NCBI RefSeq assembly: GCF_000732605.1
Contig: NZ_JPME01000029.1
Span: forward strand, 26,645-90,644
From: Lacrimispora celerecrescens
GTDB taxonomy: Bacteria > Bacillota > Clostridia > Lachnospirales > Lachnospiraceae
Direction: 5' to 3'
Length of the DNA stretch: 64,000 bases
In this document: positions 42,229 to 51,743 of the stretch, piece by piece
Position numbering within the stretch: the stretch's first letter is position 1
Layout of the letters: every line of letters begins with the position of its first letter
Made by a program: the position numbers and the translations under genes
Notes under the pieces: generated by a model
What the model was told of the DNA's origin: nothing
The model's database searches: none
The model's input: only the letters and a program-made list of their open reading frames with translations

Positions 42229-43005
42229 TTATAGTTCAGGAGCAATCTCAATGACGCAGCCCAATTCCTTACAGCTGGAACTGAAATCATCATCAGGCGT
42301 CCGTTCGGTTAAGATAGAATCAAACTGTCCGATGTCTCCGTAGGTCATGAGAGATGCCCGTCCGAATTTTGAGGAATCTGCCAGAAGATAATGCTTCTGG
42401 CTCTTTTTTAATGCTGTTTTCTTGATGGTGTATTCTTCTGTGGAAGCGTTACAGACTCCGGCCTGAAGGGAAACTCCTGTACAGGCCATAAATGCCCGGA
42501 TAATATTATAATCCTCTAAGTATTCCACGCATGAGCTGCCGACTAAGGAAGCAGTATCTCTTTTTAAAGACCCGGGCAGGACGATTACGTTAATGTTAGG
42601 ATAATTCATGGCTTTGTTGATGACCTGGATGCTGTTGGTAATGACCGTAACCGTGGTCAAATGGGACAGATGATCCACAATATTCATGGTAGTGGTTCCG
42701 CTGTCAATGAATATGATATCCCGCTCCCGTACATAAGAGGCGGCAAGTGCGGCAATTCTCTGCTTGCTTTGGGCATTTCTGCCTGCGCGTTCATGGAATG
42801 CAACCAGATTCGGGACAGAGGACGCATTCTCACATGCGATGACACCTCCATAGACTTTTTCCACGCTGCCTCGGGCAACAAGGATTTCTAAATCCCTGCG
42901 AAGGGTGTTTTTTGAAATTTCAAATTCTTCACACAGGGCATCAATAGAGGCTGTCTTGTGCTCCAGAATATATTGTTCCAGTTGGTCGATTCGGGAAATT
43001 CTCAT
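42229..43005 (-). CDS. iolR: DeoR-family repressor of the inositol operon (IolR)
   Basis: 258 residues. The N-terminal DeoR helix-turn-helix is SIDALCEEFEISKNTLRRDLE, and the C-terminal sugar-phosphate sensor has DIIFIDSGTTT and LLADSSKFG. It starts after CAAGGAGT. It is divergent from iolJACDEGB, with two TAACCAAGA-containing sites between, one covering the iol transcription start. In other Firmicutes IolR is released by 2-deoxy-5-keto-gluconate-6-phosphate; the same inducer is likely but not shown. Confidence 0.9.
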   Translation of the reverse strand: MRISRIDQLEQYILEHKTASIDALCEEFEISKNTLRRDLEILVARGSVEKVYGGVIACENASSVPNLVAFHERAGRNAQSKQRIAALAASYVRERDIIFIDSGTTTMNIVDHLSHLTTVTVITNSIQVINKAMNYPNINVIVLPGSLKRDTASLVGSSCVEYLEDYNIIRAFMACTGVSLQAGVCNASTEEYTIKKTALKKSQKHYLLADSSKFGRASLMTYGDIGQFDSILTERTPDDDFSSSCKELGCVIEIAPEL

Positions 43006-43053
43006 AGTTGTACTCCTTGCTCAGCTGTCTCTCTGACATGCTGTTATGGTTAG

Positions 43054-43187
43054 ATTATAACAGATGTACAAGAAAATATCAAGAAGTAACCAAGACATTA
43101 CCATGAAGTTGCCCAAAATAGAAAAAAATTAAAAGATTATCTTGACCGTTCCCGTAATAAGTGCTAAAATATAACCAAGATGTTACA
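43054..43187. promoter_or_regulatory. Divergent iolR / iol promoters with two IolR operators
   Basis: Rightward: TTGACC (43142-43147)-N17-TAAAAT (43165-43170). Leftward: TTGATA-N17-TATAAT (rc of 43054-43082). Operator-like repeats GTAACCAAGACATTACC (43086-43102) and ATAACCAAGATGTTACA (43171-43187) are offset by 85 bp. The second lies just after the rightward -10, and the first lies behind the leftward -35. Confidence 0.75.
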
Positions 43188-43231
43188 TAAACTAAATCAA
43201 AATGTACCCATAAAGTAAAAGGAGAAGAAAT

Positions 43232-44080
43232 ATGGGATTAGTAAAAATGAAGGAATTGCTGAATCAGGCCTCTGAAAATAACAGGGCGGTCGGGGCCTTC
43301 AGTGTGGGAAACCTTGAGATGGTGAAGGGAGCTGTAAAGGCAGCGGAAGATATGAATGCCTCCATTATCTTACAGATCGCGGAAGTTCGTCTTCCCCATT
43401 CCCCGCTCTCTCTGATGGGACCTATGATGGTAGAGGCGGCGAGACATTCTAAGGTTGATATCGCAGTTCATCTGGATCACGGCAAGACCATACAGGTGTT
43501 AAAACAGGCTCTGGATTATGGGTTCACCTCCGTAATGATAGATTGTTCCCATCTTTCCTTTGAGGAGAATATGGCAGAAACCCTGGAAGCGGTCAACCTC
43601 GCCAGAGTATATGGAGCAACCGTGGAAGCGGAGCTGGGTCTGGTGGGCGGCAGTGAAGATGGGAGCACGGATGGGGGAATCCGCTGTACCAATCCTGAGG
43701 ATGCCAGAATTTTTTGCGAGAGGACCGGAGTGGATGCACTGGCAGTAGCGATCGGCAATGCCCACGGCAATTATCCGGTGGCTCCCAGACTGGCTTTTGA
43801 TGTACTGGAAGCCATTGATCAGAAGATTGATGTTCCTCTGGTTCTTCATGGCGGGACCGGAATTACTCCAGAGGATTTCCGAAAGGCCATAGGTCTTGGA
43901 ATCCGGAAGATCAATATTGCAACAGCCAGCTTTGACAGTCTTACAAAAGAAGCGGAAAAGTATCTGGAATCGGAAGGCAAGCATGATTATTTCGGACTGA
44001 ATGAAGCGATGGTCCGGGGAGTATATGAGAATGTAAAGCAGCATATCCGGATCTTTCAATGTGTGGAGCCGCTTACATAA
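43232..44080 (+). CDS. iolJ: Class II aldolase, 5-dehydro-2-deoxy-6-phosphogluconate aldolase (IolJ)
   Basis: 282 residues of the class II fructose-bisphosphate/tagatose-bisphosphate aldolase family. Zinc ligands are in VHLDHGKT, AIGNAHGNY and VLHGGTGI, and the Gly-rich phosphate site follows. In the iol operon this enzyme splits 2-deoxy-5-keto-gluconate 6-phosphate to dihydroxyacetone phosphate and malonic semialdehyde. It leads the operon under the IolR-controlled promoter and starts after AAAAGGAG. A general FBP aldolase is the alternative, but the context favours IolJ. Confidence 0.88.
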   Translation: MGLVKMKELLNQASENNRAVGAFSVGNLEMVKGAVKAAEDMNASIILQIAEVRLPHSPLSLMGPMMVEAARHSKVDIAVHLDHGKTIQVLKQALDYGFTSVMIDCSHLSFEENMAETLEAVNLARVYGATVEAELGLVGGSEDGSTDGGIRCTNPEDARIFCERTGVDALAVAIGNAHGNYPVAPRLAFDVLEAIDQKIDVPLVLHGGTGITPEDFRKAIGLGIRKINIATASFDSLTKEAEKYLESEGKHDYFGLNEAMVRGVYENVKQHIRIFQCVEPLT

Positions 44081-44150
44081 ATCAGTATGAAACATGAAAT
44101 CAAACCGCTTAAAGCAGCCACTAAGCGAAGAGAAAGGAATGGATATAAAA

Positions 44151-45662
44151 ATGGGAGAAGTTAAAAAATTAAAGTTTCTTGTAAATGGACAGTGGAAGGA
44201 ATCAAAGACAGAGAAGTATTCTGATGCTTACGATCCCAGTACCGGCGAAGTAATTGCTAAGGTACCATGCTGTACAAAAGCAGAAGTAGAGGAAGCCGTA
44301 GAGGCAGCCAAAGCGGCGTTCCCGTCATGGTCATCTACCCCTGTAATAAAGAGAGTTCAGGTACTTTATAAGCTCAGGGATCTGCTCATAGAGCATATGG
44401 ATGAACTGACTATGCTGGTAGCAAAAGAGAATGGTAAAAGTTGGGAAGAGGCTCAGGGTGATGTACTGAAAGCCAAAGAAGGTACTGAACAGGCGATAAG
44501 TGCTCCGTCACTGATGATGGGAGACAGCCTGATGGACGCTTCCAGCGGATTTGATACGGTTCTGTACCGTATGCCTCTTGGGGTATTTGCCGGTATCATC
44601 CCATTTAATTTCCCTGCAATGATACCGATGGGCTGGATGACCCCTATGTGTATCGCCTGCGGCAACACCATCGTACTGAAAGCCGCTTCCTTTACCCCTC
44701 AGTCCTGTATGCGTATAGCAGAACTGTATAAAGAAGCAGGACTGCCGGACGGCGTTATTAATATTGTCACTTGCTCCAGAAACGAAGCAGAGATTCTTCT
44801 CACTCATCCCGACATCAAAGGAATCAGCTTTGTAGGTTCTACATCCGTAGGTATGCATATCTATTCAACAGCTGCAGCTACGGGCAAGAGAGTTCAGGCT
44901 CTCTGCGAAGCAAAGAACCATGCTTTGGTGTTAAATGATGCTCCGGTCAAGAGGGTAGCGGCTGGAATCATTAATTCCTCATTCGGTTGTGCAGGAGAAA
45001 GATGTATGGCTCTCCCTGTTGTGGTAGCCCAGGAGGGAATTGCTGATGCCCTTGTGGCGGAAATAATCGCTCAGGCCAAGACTCTTAAAGTAGGTCCGGC
45101 GTATGATAAGAGTACAAAACTCGGCCCGGTGGTAAATCAGGCTCATAAAGATTCCATCTTAAAGTGGATTGAGACAGGAATAGAAGAAGGCGCAGAGCTT
45201 GTACTGGATGGACGGGACATTGTAGTCGAAGGCTATGAAAACGGATTTTACATAGGGCCGACCATATTCGACCATGTGGCTCCAGGCATGAGTATAGGGG
45301 AAAAAGAAATCTTCGGACCGGTGCTGTGCATCAAGAGAGTGAAGACTTTTGAAGAGGGATTAGAGATCATGAATGCCAATCCATATGCAAATGGTTCTGT
45401 TATCTTTACGCAGAATGGACACTATGCCAGAGAGTTTGCAAGACACACCGACGGTGGTATGATCGGCATCAACGTGGGAATTCCTGTTCCGGTAGGAATG
45501 TTTCCTTTCAACGGCAAAAAGCTGTCATTCATCGGAGATCTGCACTGCTTAGGCAAGGATGGATTCCGCTTCTTCACAGAAAATAAAGTTGTTACCAGCA
45601 GGTGGTTCGACGAAGAAACCGGAGAATCTACAAACGTAAATACCTGGGATGGTACAATCTAA
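44151..45662 (+). CDS. iolA: CoA-acylating (methyl)malonate-semialdehyde dehydrogenase (IolA/MmsA)
   Basis: 503 residues if it starts at the ATG of MGEVKKLKF, 12 bases after AAAGGA. ATGs at 44139 and 44094 are in frame but poorly served. It is an aldehyde dehydrogenase of the MmsA group: IPFNFPAMIP (Asn in the oxyanion hole) and the nucleophile in SFGCAGERCMALPV. It turns malonic semialdehyde into acetyl-CoA and CO2 with NAD+ and CoA, the last step of the pathway. An intrinsic terminator follows it inside the operon. Confidence 0.93.
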   Translation: MGEVKKLKFLVNGQWKESKTEKYSDAYDPSTGEVIAKVPCCTKAEVEEAVEAAKAAFPSWSSTPVIKRVQVLYKLRDLLIEHMDELTMLVAKENGKSWEEAQGDVLKAKEGTEQAISAPSLMMGDSLMDASSGFDTVLYRMPLGVFAGIIPFNFPAMIPMGWMTPMCIACGNTIVLKAASFTPQSCMRIAELYKEAGLPDGVINIVTCSRNEAEILLTHPDIKGISFVGSTSVGMHIYSTAAATGKRVQALCEAKNHALVLNDAPVKRVAAGIINSSFGCAGERCMALPVVVAQEGIADALVAEIIAQAKTLKVGPAYDKSTKLGPVVNQAHKDSILKWIETGIEEGAELVLDGRDIVVEGYENGFYIGPTIFDHVAPGMSIGEKEIFGPVLCIKRVKTFEEGLEIMNANPYANGSVIFTQNGHYAREFARHTDGGMIGINVGIPVPVGMFPFNGKKLSFIGDLHCLGKDGFRFFTENKVVTSRWFDEETGESTNVNTWDGTI

Positions 45663-45692
45663 AAAATGCCGGCCAATGATAGATAAAAACGC

Positions 45693-45729
45693 CCTGCAAG
45701 GCGGATTAAGACCTTGCAGTGTGTTTTTT
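45693..45729 (+). terminator. Terminator-like hairpin between iolA and iolC
   Basis: CTGCAAGG and CCTTGCAG form a stem with a 10-base loop, followed by TGTGTTTTTTC. It lies inside an apparent operon, so it probably gives partial termination. Confidence 0.7.
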
Positions 45730-45782
45730 CGTTCCATGAAATGGCTGCTGATCATGCAAAACGGGATGGGAGAGATGTAACG

Positions 45783-46816
45783 ATGGAATATGTAAGATTT
45801 GATGAAACCAGAGAAATGGACTTAATTCTTCTTGGAAGGGTAGCAATTGATTTTAATCCGGCTTACAATGAGTATGTGAAAGAAGAATTCAAGCCTTTAA
45901 AGAAAGTGCACATGTTTGAAAAGTTCGTGGGCGGTTCTCCGGCTAACATCGCCGTAGGTGTGACCAGACATGGCATGAAAGCAGGATTTATCGGGAAAGT
46001 TTCAGATGACCAGTTCGGTGAATTTGTAGTGGATTATTTTAACGAACAGGGGATCGATACTTCTCATATTACAAAATGCAAAAATGGTGAAAAGCTGGGA
46101 CTGACTTTTACAGAAATGCTCTCTTGCAGTGAAAGTAATATCCTGATGTATCGGAACTGCATTGCTGACTTACAGCTGGACGTTGAAGATATCGATGAAG
46201 CGTATATCAAAAAGGCAAAAGCAATTTTGATATCAGGTACGGCGCTTGCACAAAGCCCGTCAAGAGAAGCAGCTCTTAAGGCAGTCATGCTGGCGAAGAG
46301 GAACGATGTCAGAATTATCTTTGATATCGATTACAGAGCCTATAACTGGAAAAATGCGGATGAAATATCCATATACTACTCTGCAGTTGCCAAAGAAGCT
46401 GACATTATTATGGGCTCAAGAGAAGAATTTGACTTAACTGAGAAACTGATCAAACCAGGCATGACAGACGAAGAAAGTGCAGCTCTATGGCAGGGTTATC
46501 GTGCAAGGATCGTGGTCATCAAGCATGGAATGAAAGGGTCTACGGCTTATACTTATGACGGACAGTCATTTTCCATCAAACCGTTCCCGGTGGAAGCCAG
46601 AAAGGGATTTGGCGGCGGCGACGGATATGGTTCAGGGTTCCTTTATGGCCTGTATCAGGCTGGGACATCATAGACTGCCTGGAATTTGGCTCTGCAGAGG
46701 CCTCCATGATGGTAAAAAGCAATAACTGTTCGGATTCCCTGCCGACTCCGGAGGAGGTACATGCATTTATAAAAGAAGAAAAGGAAAAGTTTGGTGAAAT
46801 GATTGCCCGTGTATAA
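45783..46816 (+). pseudogene. iolC: 5-dehydro-2-deoxygluconokinase (IolC), interrupted by a one-base frameshift
   Basis: A PfkB-family kinase that phosphorylates 2-deoxy-5-keto-gluconate. The start is the ATG after GGGAGAG (MEYVRFDE). The reading frame holds the family motifs VGGSPANIAVG and GFGGGDGYGSG but stops at 46673 after LYGLYQ. The missing C terminus is in the next frame: GWDIIDCLEFGSAEASMM up to TAA at 46816. One inserted G at about 46658 (CAGGCTGGG to CAGGGCTGGG) restores a full-length protein of about 344 residues. Either the gene is broken here or the sequence has a homopolymer error. All other iol genes are intact, which favours an error. Confidence 0.9.
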
Positions 46817-46837
46817 AAAAGTAAAGGAGAGCGGAAC

Positions 46838-48769
46838 ATGTCAAAAACAATCAGAATGACAACAGCACAGGCACTTGTGAAGTTCCTGGATAACCAGTAT
46901 GTTTCTGTCGATGGAGTGGAAACAAAGTTCGTTGAAGGTGTTTTTACTATTTTCGGTCATGGAATCGCAGTTGGCTTAGGAGAGGCTCTGGATACGGACC
47001 CTGGACAGCTTAAGGTTCTTCAGGGAAGAAATGAGCAGGGGATGTGCCATACGGCTATTGCCTTTTCAAAGCAGAGCAACCGGAAGAAAATCATTCCGTG
47101 TGCTTCATCCGTGGGACCGGGTGCTGCCAATATGGTAACCGCCTGTGCAACCGCAACGGTAAATAATATTCCTCTGCTGGTATTTCCAGCCGATACCTTT
47201 GCCTCCAGACAGCCTGATCCGGTATTGCAGCAGCTGGAACAAAGCAGCAGCCTTGCGACCACAACCAATGATGCATTCAAGCCAGTATGTAAATACTGGG
47301 ACAGAATCACCAGACCGGAGATGATCATGAGCGCTTTGATCAATGCAATGCGTGTGCTGACAGATCCGGCAGAAACCGGGGCATGCTGCATTTCCATTTG
47401 TCAGGATGTGGAAGGAGAATCCTATGATTATCCGGATTACTTTTTTAAGAAACGGGTCCACAGGATTACCAGACCTCTTGCGGTAGAAGAAGAGCTTAAT
47501 GAGATCGCAGACATCCTTGCAGAAGCAAAGAAACCGTTTGTAATCGTAGGCGGAGGAGTCCGCTACTCCGGGGCGGGAGAAACCGTAGAAAAATTCTGTG
47601 AAGAATTTAACATACCTTTTGGAGAAACCCAGGGAGGGAAGAGTGCCTGCAAATCAAGCCATCCTTACTGTCTTGGCGGAATCGGAGTTACCGGTACCTA
47701 TGCTTCCAATGTGATTGCAAAGGATGCGGATGTGGTGATCGCCATCGGAAGCAGGCTAAGTGATTTTACAACAAGCTCAAAGTGGCTGTTTAAAAGGGAA
47801 GACGTCCAGTTTATTACCATCAATAACAGCAGATTCCATGCGTACAAAATGGATGCGGTTAAAGCAGTGGGAGATGCGAAGGTAACCGTTCAGGCACTGG
47901 CAGAAAAGCTGAGGGAAAAACAGTATGTATCTCAGTATAAAGACGAGATCGCCGATGCAAAAAGAAAATGGGATGAAGAGATGGTGCGTTTGGGCAGCAT
48001 TGAATACACTGGAGAGAATTTTGAACCCAACATAAAAGCAAGGGATCCCAGAACCATTCCGGAGTTTGTTAAGTTAACCGATGGAAGGCTCACCCAAACA
48101 GCTGCACTTGCAGCAATTAGAAGAATCATCGATGAAGATGCTACCATCATTACGGCAGGGGGCTCCCTTCCTAGCTGTATGCAGCGCATGTGGAAGACTG
48201 ACAAGCGGGGCGGTTACCATGCGGAGTACGGGTACTCCTGTATGGGATATGAAGTGGCAGCCACACTGGGTGTTAAATTTGCAGAGCCGGAAACGGAAGT
48301 TTACTGTGTTGTCGGCGATGCCAGCTTCCAGATGTTACATAGTGAAATTATGACCATTATGCAGGAAAGACAGAAGGTCAATATTCTGATATTTGATAAC
48401 TGCGGCTTTGGCTGCATCAATAATCTGGAAATGAACCATGGGATCGGAAGTCTTGCCACGGAATTCCGCTATACGGATGGGAAGAAGCCCTCAGGGGATT
48501 TAATCCCGGTTGATTATGCCAAAATCGGGGAGGGGTATGGTCTGAAAGCTTATACCTGCAGAACCACCAAGGAACTGGAAGAGGCTTTGGAAGATGCAAA
48601 AAAACAGGAAAGGGCCTGCCTGTTTGATTTAAAGGTGATCCCCAAAACCATGTCGGATGGTTATGAATCCTGGTGGAACGTAGGAATTGCCACAACCTCG
48701 GAAAAGAGCAGTGTGAGAGAGGCGTGGGATAGAGTCTTAGAAGGAAGAAATGAGGCTAGAAAGTATTGA
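46838..48769 (+). CDS. iolD: 3D-(3,5/4)-trihydroxycyclohexane-1,2-dione hydrolase (IolD)
   Basis: 643 residues of the thiamine-diphosphate enzyme family, which opens the ring of 3D-trihydroxycyclohexanedione to 5-deoxy-glucuronate. The N-terminal Pyr domain has the conserved Glu in LQGRNEQGMCHTA. The central FAD-like domain carries AIGSRLSDF, and the PP domain holds the ThDP motif VVGDASFQML...NCGFGCINN. The length is typical of IolD. It starts after AAAGGAGAG, 21 bases after the end of the frameshifted iolC. Confidence 0.95.
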   Translation: MSKTIRMTTAQALVKFLDNQYVSVDGVETKFVEGVFTIFGHGIAVGLGEALDTDPGQLKVLQGRNEQGMCHTAIAFSKQSNRKKIIPCASSVGPGAANMVTACATATVNNIPLLVFPADTFASRQPDPVLQQLEQSSSLATTTNDAFKPVCKYWDRITRPEMIMSALINAMRVLTDPAETGACCISICQDVEGESYDYPDYFFKKRVHRITRPLAVEEELNEIADILAEAKKPFVIVGGGVRYSGAGETVEKFCEEFNIPFGETQGGKSACKSSHPYCLGGIGVTGTYASNVIAKDADVVIAIGSRLSDFTTSSKWLFKREDVQFITINNSRFHAYKMDAVKAVGDAKVTVQALAEKLREKQYVSQYKDEIADAKRKWDEEMVRLGSIEYTGENFEPNIKARDPRTIPEFVKLTDGRLTQTAALAAIRRIIDEDATIITAGGSLPSCMQRMWKTDKRGGYHAEYGYSCMGYEVAATLGVKFAEPETEVYCVVGDASFQMLHSEIMTIMQERQKVNILIFDNCGFGCINNLEMNHGIGSLATEFRYTDGKKPSGDLIPVDYAKIGEGYGLKAYTCRTTKELEEALEDAKKQERACLFDLKVIPKTMSDGYESWWNVGIATTSEKSSVREAWDRVLEGRNEARKY

Positions 48770-48824
48770 TCTGCCGGTAAGTCGGCTGAATAAAAAAATT
48801 ATATGACAGGGAAGGGATGCAACT

Positions 48825-49724
48825 ATGTTAAATAAGGAGAAAGTAAAATTAGGAATCGCACCGATTGCATGGACCAACGATGATTTGCCGGATCTTGGGA
48901 AAGAAAATACCTTTGAACAATGTGTCAGTGAAATGGCCCTGGCAGGTTTTACCGGTTCCGAAGTAGGCAACAAATATCCTAGAGATATTGAGGTATTAAA
49001 AAAGGCTTTGGACCTTCGGGGCGTAGAAATCTGCAATGCATGGTTTTCCACCTTTTTAATCAGCAAGCCTTATGAGGAGACGGAAGAAGGATTTGAAAAG
49101 CATGTGGCGTTCCTGGCAGCAATGGGAGCCAAGGTTGTAGGCGTTTCCGAGCAGAGCTACAGCACACAGGGATTTCAGGATCAGCCGGTATTTGAAGGAA
49201 AGCATGAGATGGATGACAGGGAATGGGGGCTGCTTTGCGAAGGCTTAAACCGTCTTGGAAAGCTTTCCAAAGAAAAATACGGGGTGGCTTTAACCTTCCA
49301 TCATCATATGGGAACCGTTGTTCAGAGTGCCGCAGAGGTAGAACGCATGATGGGGAACACGGATCCTGAATATGTAAGCCTTTTGTTTGACAGCGGCCAT
49401 TTTGCATATTGTGGTGAGAACCCGGTTGCCATGGTGGAGAAATATGTAGGACGCATCAAACACGTACATTTAAAGGATATCCGTCCTGAGATTGTAAAAA
49501 AGGTAAGAGAGGAAAACATGAGCTTCCTGGCAGGAGTACGGGCAGGTGCATTCACCATTCCGGGAGATGGCTGTGTGGACTTTGATCCTATTTTCAAGGT
49601 TCTGGAGGAGGCTTCCTATGAGGGATATATGGTAGTAGAAGCAGAGCAGGATCCTGCAAAGGCAAATCCTCTGGAATACGCCATCCGCGCAAGAAAATTC
49701 ATTGCTGAAAAAACCGGTCTTTAA
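48825..49724 (+). CDS. iolE: Myo-inosose-2 dehydratase (IolE)
   Basis: 299 residues of the xylose-isomerase-like TIM-barrel fold, converting 2-keto-myo-inositol to 3D-trihydroxycyclohexanedione. The N-terminal [17 protein letters not shown] is an IolE hallmark. Metal-site strands include [29 protein letters not shown] and MVVEAEQDP. It lies between iolD and iolG, 55 bases after iolD, with GGGAAGGGA as binding site. Confidence 0.95.
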   Translation: MLNKEKVKLGIAPIAWTNDDLPDLGKENTFEQCVSEMALAGFTGSEVGNKYPRDIEVLKKALDLRGVEICNAWFSTFLISKPYEETEEGFEKHVAFLAAMGAKVVGVSEQSYSTQGFQDQPVFEGKHEMDDREWGLLCEGLNRLGKLSKEKYGVALTFHHHMGTVVQSAAEVERMMGNTDPEYVSLLFDSGHFAYCGENPVAMVEKYVGRIKHVHLKDIRPEIVKKVREENMSFLAGVRAGAFTIPGDGCVDFDPIFKVLEEASYEGYMVVEAEQDPAKANPLEYAIRARKFIAEKTGL

Positions 49725-49753
49725 GTTGAAAGAAAGAGAAGGAGAAGAAAATT

Positions 49754-50767
49754 ATGGTAACTGTAGGAATTATAGGAGCAGGAAGAATCGGTAAGGTACA
49801 TACAACAAGCATCTGCAACCTTGTTAAGAACGGAAAGATCAAGACCATTGCAGATCCATTTATGAATGAGGAAACAGAGAATTGGGCTAAAGGCATGGGA
49901 GTTGCGAATACAACGAAGGATTACAAGGAAATTTTAGCAGATCCGGAGATTGATGCCGTATTGATCTGCTCCTCCACCAACACGCATTCCCCTATTTCTG
50001 TTGAAGCCATTAAAGCAGGTAAGCATGTATTCTGTGAGAAACCCATTGATCACGATATTGAGAAGATCAAGGAAGTGATTGAAGCTTTAAAAGGCAGTAA
50101 GATAAAATATCAGGTAGGTTTTAACCGCCGCTTTGACCACAACTTTGAGGCAGTTAGAAATGCGGTTGCAGCCGGAAAGATCGGAGAGCCTCACATCATC
50201 AAAGTGACCTCCAGAGATCCTGAACCGCCAAGCGCAGAGTATGCAGCTGTATCCGGCGGTATGTTCTTAGACATGACCATTCATGATTTTGATATGGTTC
50301 GCTACTTAGCAGGCTGTGATGCAGAGGAGATCTACGTTCAGTCCGCAGTGCTTGTAGACCCGGCCATTGGGGAAGCAGGGGATGTGGATACCGCAGTTAT
50401 TACTTTAAAGATGGAGAACGGAAGCATTGCAGTTATTGATAATTCCAGAAAGGCCGCTTACGGCTATGACCAGAGAGCAGAGGTGTTCGGCTCCAAGGGA
50501 ATGGTTGCAACCTCCAATGATACGGAATCCAGCGCAGTATTAAGCACTGCCGATGGCGTTACCGGAGAAAAGCCCCTTTACTTCTTCTTAGAGCGCTATA
50601 TGCAGTCCTTTGCAAAGGAAGTGAACTGCTTTATTGAAGCTATTGAGAATGATACCGATACTCCTCTTGGCGTAGTAGATGGATTAAAACCTGTGTTAAT
50701 GGGCATTGCTGCCAAAAAATCCGTTCAGGAGCACAGACCTGTAAGGATTTCTGAAATCATGATGTAA
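49754..50767 (+). CDS. iolG: Inositol 2-dehydrogenase (IolG)
   Basis: 337 residues of the Gfo/Idh/MocA family. The NAD-binding fold is VGIIGAGRIGKVH, the catalytic Lys is in FCEKPIDHD, and the Asp/His pair is in FLDMTIHDFDMVRYL. The QVGFNRRFD block is typical of IolG. It oxidises myo-inositol to 2-keto-myo-inositol, the first step of the pathway. It is in the operon between iolE and iolB, starting after GAAGGAGAAG. No inositol transporter is encoded within the window. Confidence 0.94.
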   Translation: MVTVGIIGAGRIGKVHTTSICNLVKNGKIKTIADPFMNEETENWAKGMGVANTTKDYKEILADPEIDAVLICSSTNTHSPISVEAIKAGKHVFCEKPIDHDIEKIKEVIEALKGSKIKYQVGFNRRFDHNFEAVRNAVAAGKIGEPHIIKVTSRDPEPPSAEYAAVSGGMFLDMTIHDFDMVRYLAGCDAEEIYVQSAVLVDPAIGEAGDVDTAVITLKMENGSIAVIDNSRKAAYGYDQRAEVFGSKGMVATSNDTESSAVLSTADGVTGEKPLYFFLERYMQSFAKEVNCFIEAIENDTDTPLGVVDGLKPVLMGIAAKKSVQEHRPVRISEIMM

Positions 50768-50792
50768 GAATCAGACGGAGAAAGGAGCTGCC

Positions 50793-51569
50793 ATGAGCGA
50801 ATTATTCAGTTACCCGGAATTTGATCCCAAAGGAGTAAAACTCCTCACCAAAGCAGGGGATGGGGAAAATGATATGTTAATGGACATTGCCGTTTATGAG
50901 ATGAAGGCAGGGGAGGAGCGATCCTTCTCCAGTCAGTCGGATGAGATGGCGGTCCTTCTCCTTACCGGGGAAATCCTGTTTTCCTGGGAAGAAAGGGAGG
51001 AACGGGGAAAACGGAGCAGCCTGATGGAAGAAGGGCCATATTGTCTTCATGTTTCAAAGGGCGTTTTGGTAAGTGTGACGGCAAAAGAGGATAGCCAGGT
51101 CTTAATCCAGTGCACCAGAAATGACAGGGAGTTTGGCAGCGTTTTCTATAAGCCGGAGGACTGTACCAATGATATTTTTGGTGAAGGGCTTTTGGATGGC
51201 AAGATGAAGCGGACGGTCCGCACCGTTTTCGACTACAACAATGCTCCCTATTCCAATATGGTAAACGGGGAAGTGATCAATCATCAGGGAGGCTGGTCCA
51301 GCTACACCCCTCATGAGCATCCTCAGCCTGAGGTTTATTATTACCGGTTTGAACGGCCAGAGGGCTTTGGCGCCTGCTTTATCGGAGAGGATGTCTTTAA
51401 AATCAAGGATGGAAGCTGTGCTGCCATTCCTGGCGGAAGGACCCATCCCCAGGTAACTGCCCCTGGATTCCCCATGTATTACTGCTGGATGATCCGGCAC
51501 CTTCCGGATAATCCATGGACAACAAGGGTGGATGATCCCAGATATAACTGGATCAAAGAATTAAAATAA
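50793..51569 (+). CDS. iolB: 5-deoxy-glucuronate isomerase (IolB)
   Basis: 258 residues with two cupin domains. The metal site is in the C-terminal cupin: YTPHEHPQPEVYYYRF and later PGGRTHPQVTAPG. It isomerises 5-deoxy-glucuronate to 2-deoxy-5-keto-gluconate, the IolC substrate. It is the last gene of the operon, starting after GAAAGGAG and followed by a strong terminator. Confidence 0.94.
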   Translation: MSELFSYPEFDPKGVKLLTKAGDGENDMLMDIAVYEMKAGEERSFSSQSDEMAVLLLTGEILFSWEEREERGKRSSLMEEGPYCLHVSKGVLVSVTAKEDSQVLIQCTRNDREFGSVFYKPEDCTNDIFGEGLLDGKMKRTVRTVFDYNNAPYSNMVNGEVINHQGGWSSYTPHEHPQPEVYYYRFERPEGFGACFIGEDVFKIKDGSCAAIPGGRTHPQVTAPGFPMYYCWMIRHLPDNPWTTRVDDPRYNWIKELK

Positions 51570-51583
51570 ATTGATCGGCTGGA

Positions 51584-51625
51584 AAGCGCGGTGTTTTATT
51601 CCGGATAAAACACCGCGCTTTTGTT
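51584..51625 (+). terminator. Terminator of the iol operon
   Basis: AAAGCGCGGTGTTTTAT and ATAAAACACCGCGCTTT form a long perfect stem around a CCGG loop and end in TTG. Confidence 0.88.
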
Positions 51626-51743
51626 GTTTTCTGCAGATTTGGACATACAGATTCCTTACAGGGCTTTATGCAAACATGATGTACTCTGTCAGCATATTTT
51701 ATAAGATATTGATGGATATTAATATCAGAAAAGAGGAGTAATC

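Noticed and set aside
43232..44080. Housekeeping fructose-bisphosphate aldolase
   Set aside because: The residues allow it, but the position as first gene of the IolR-controlled operon favours the IolJ role.
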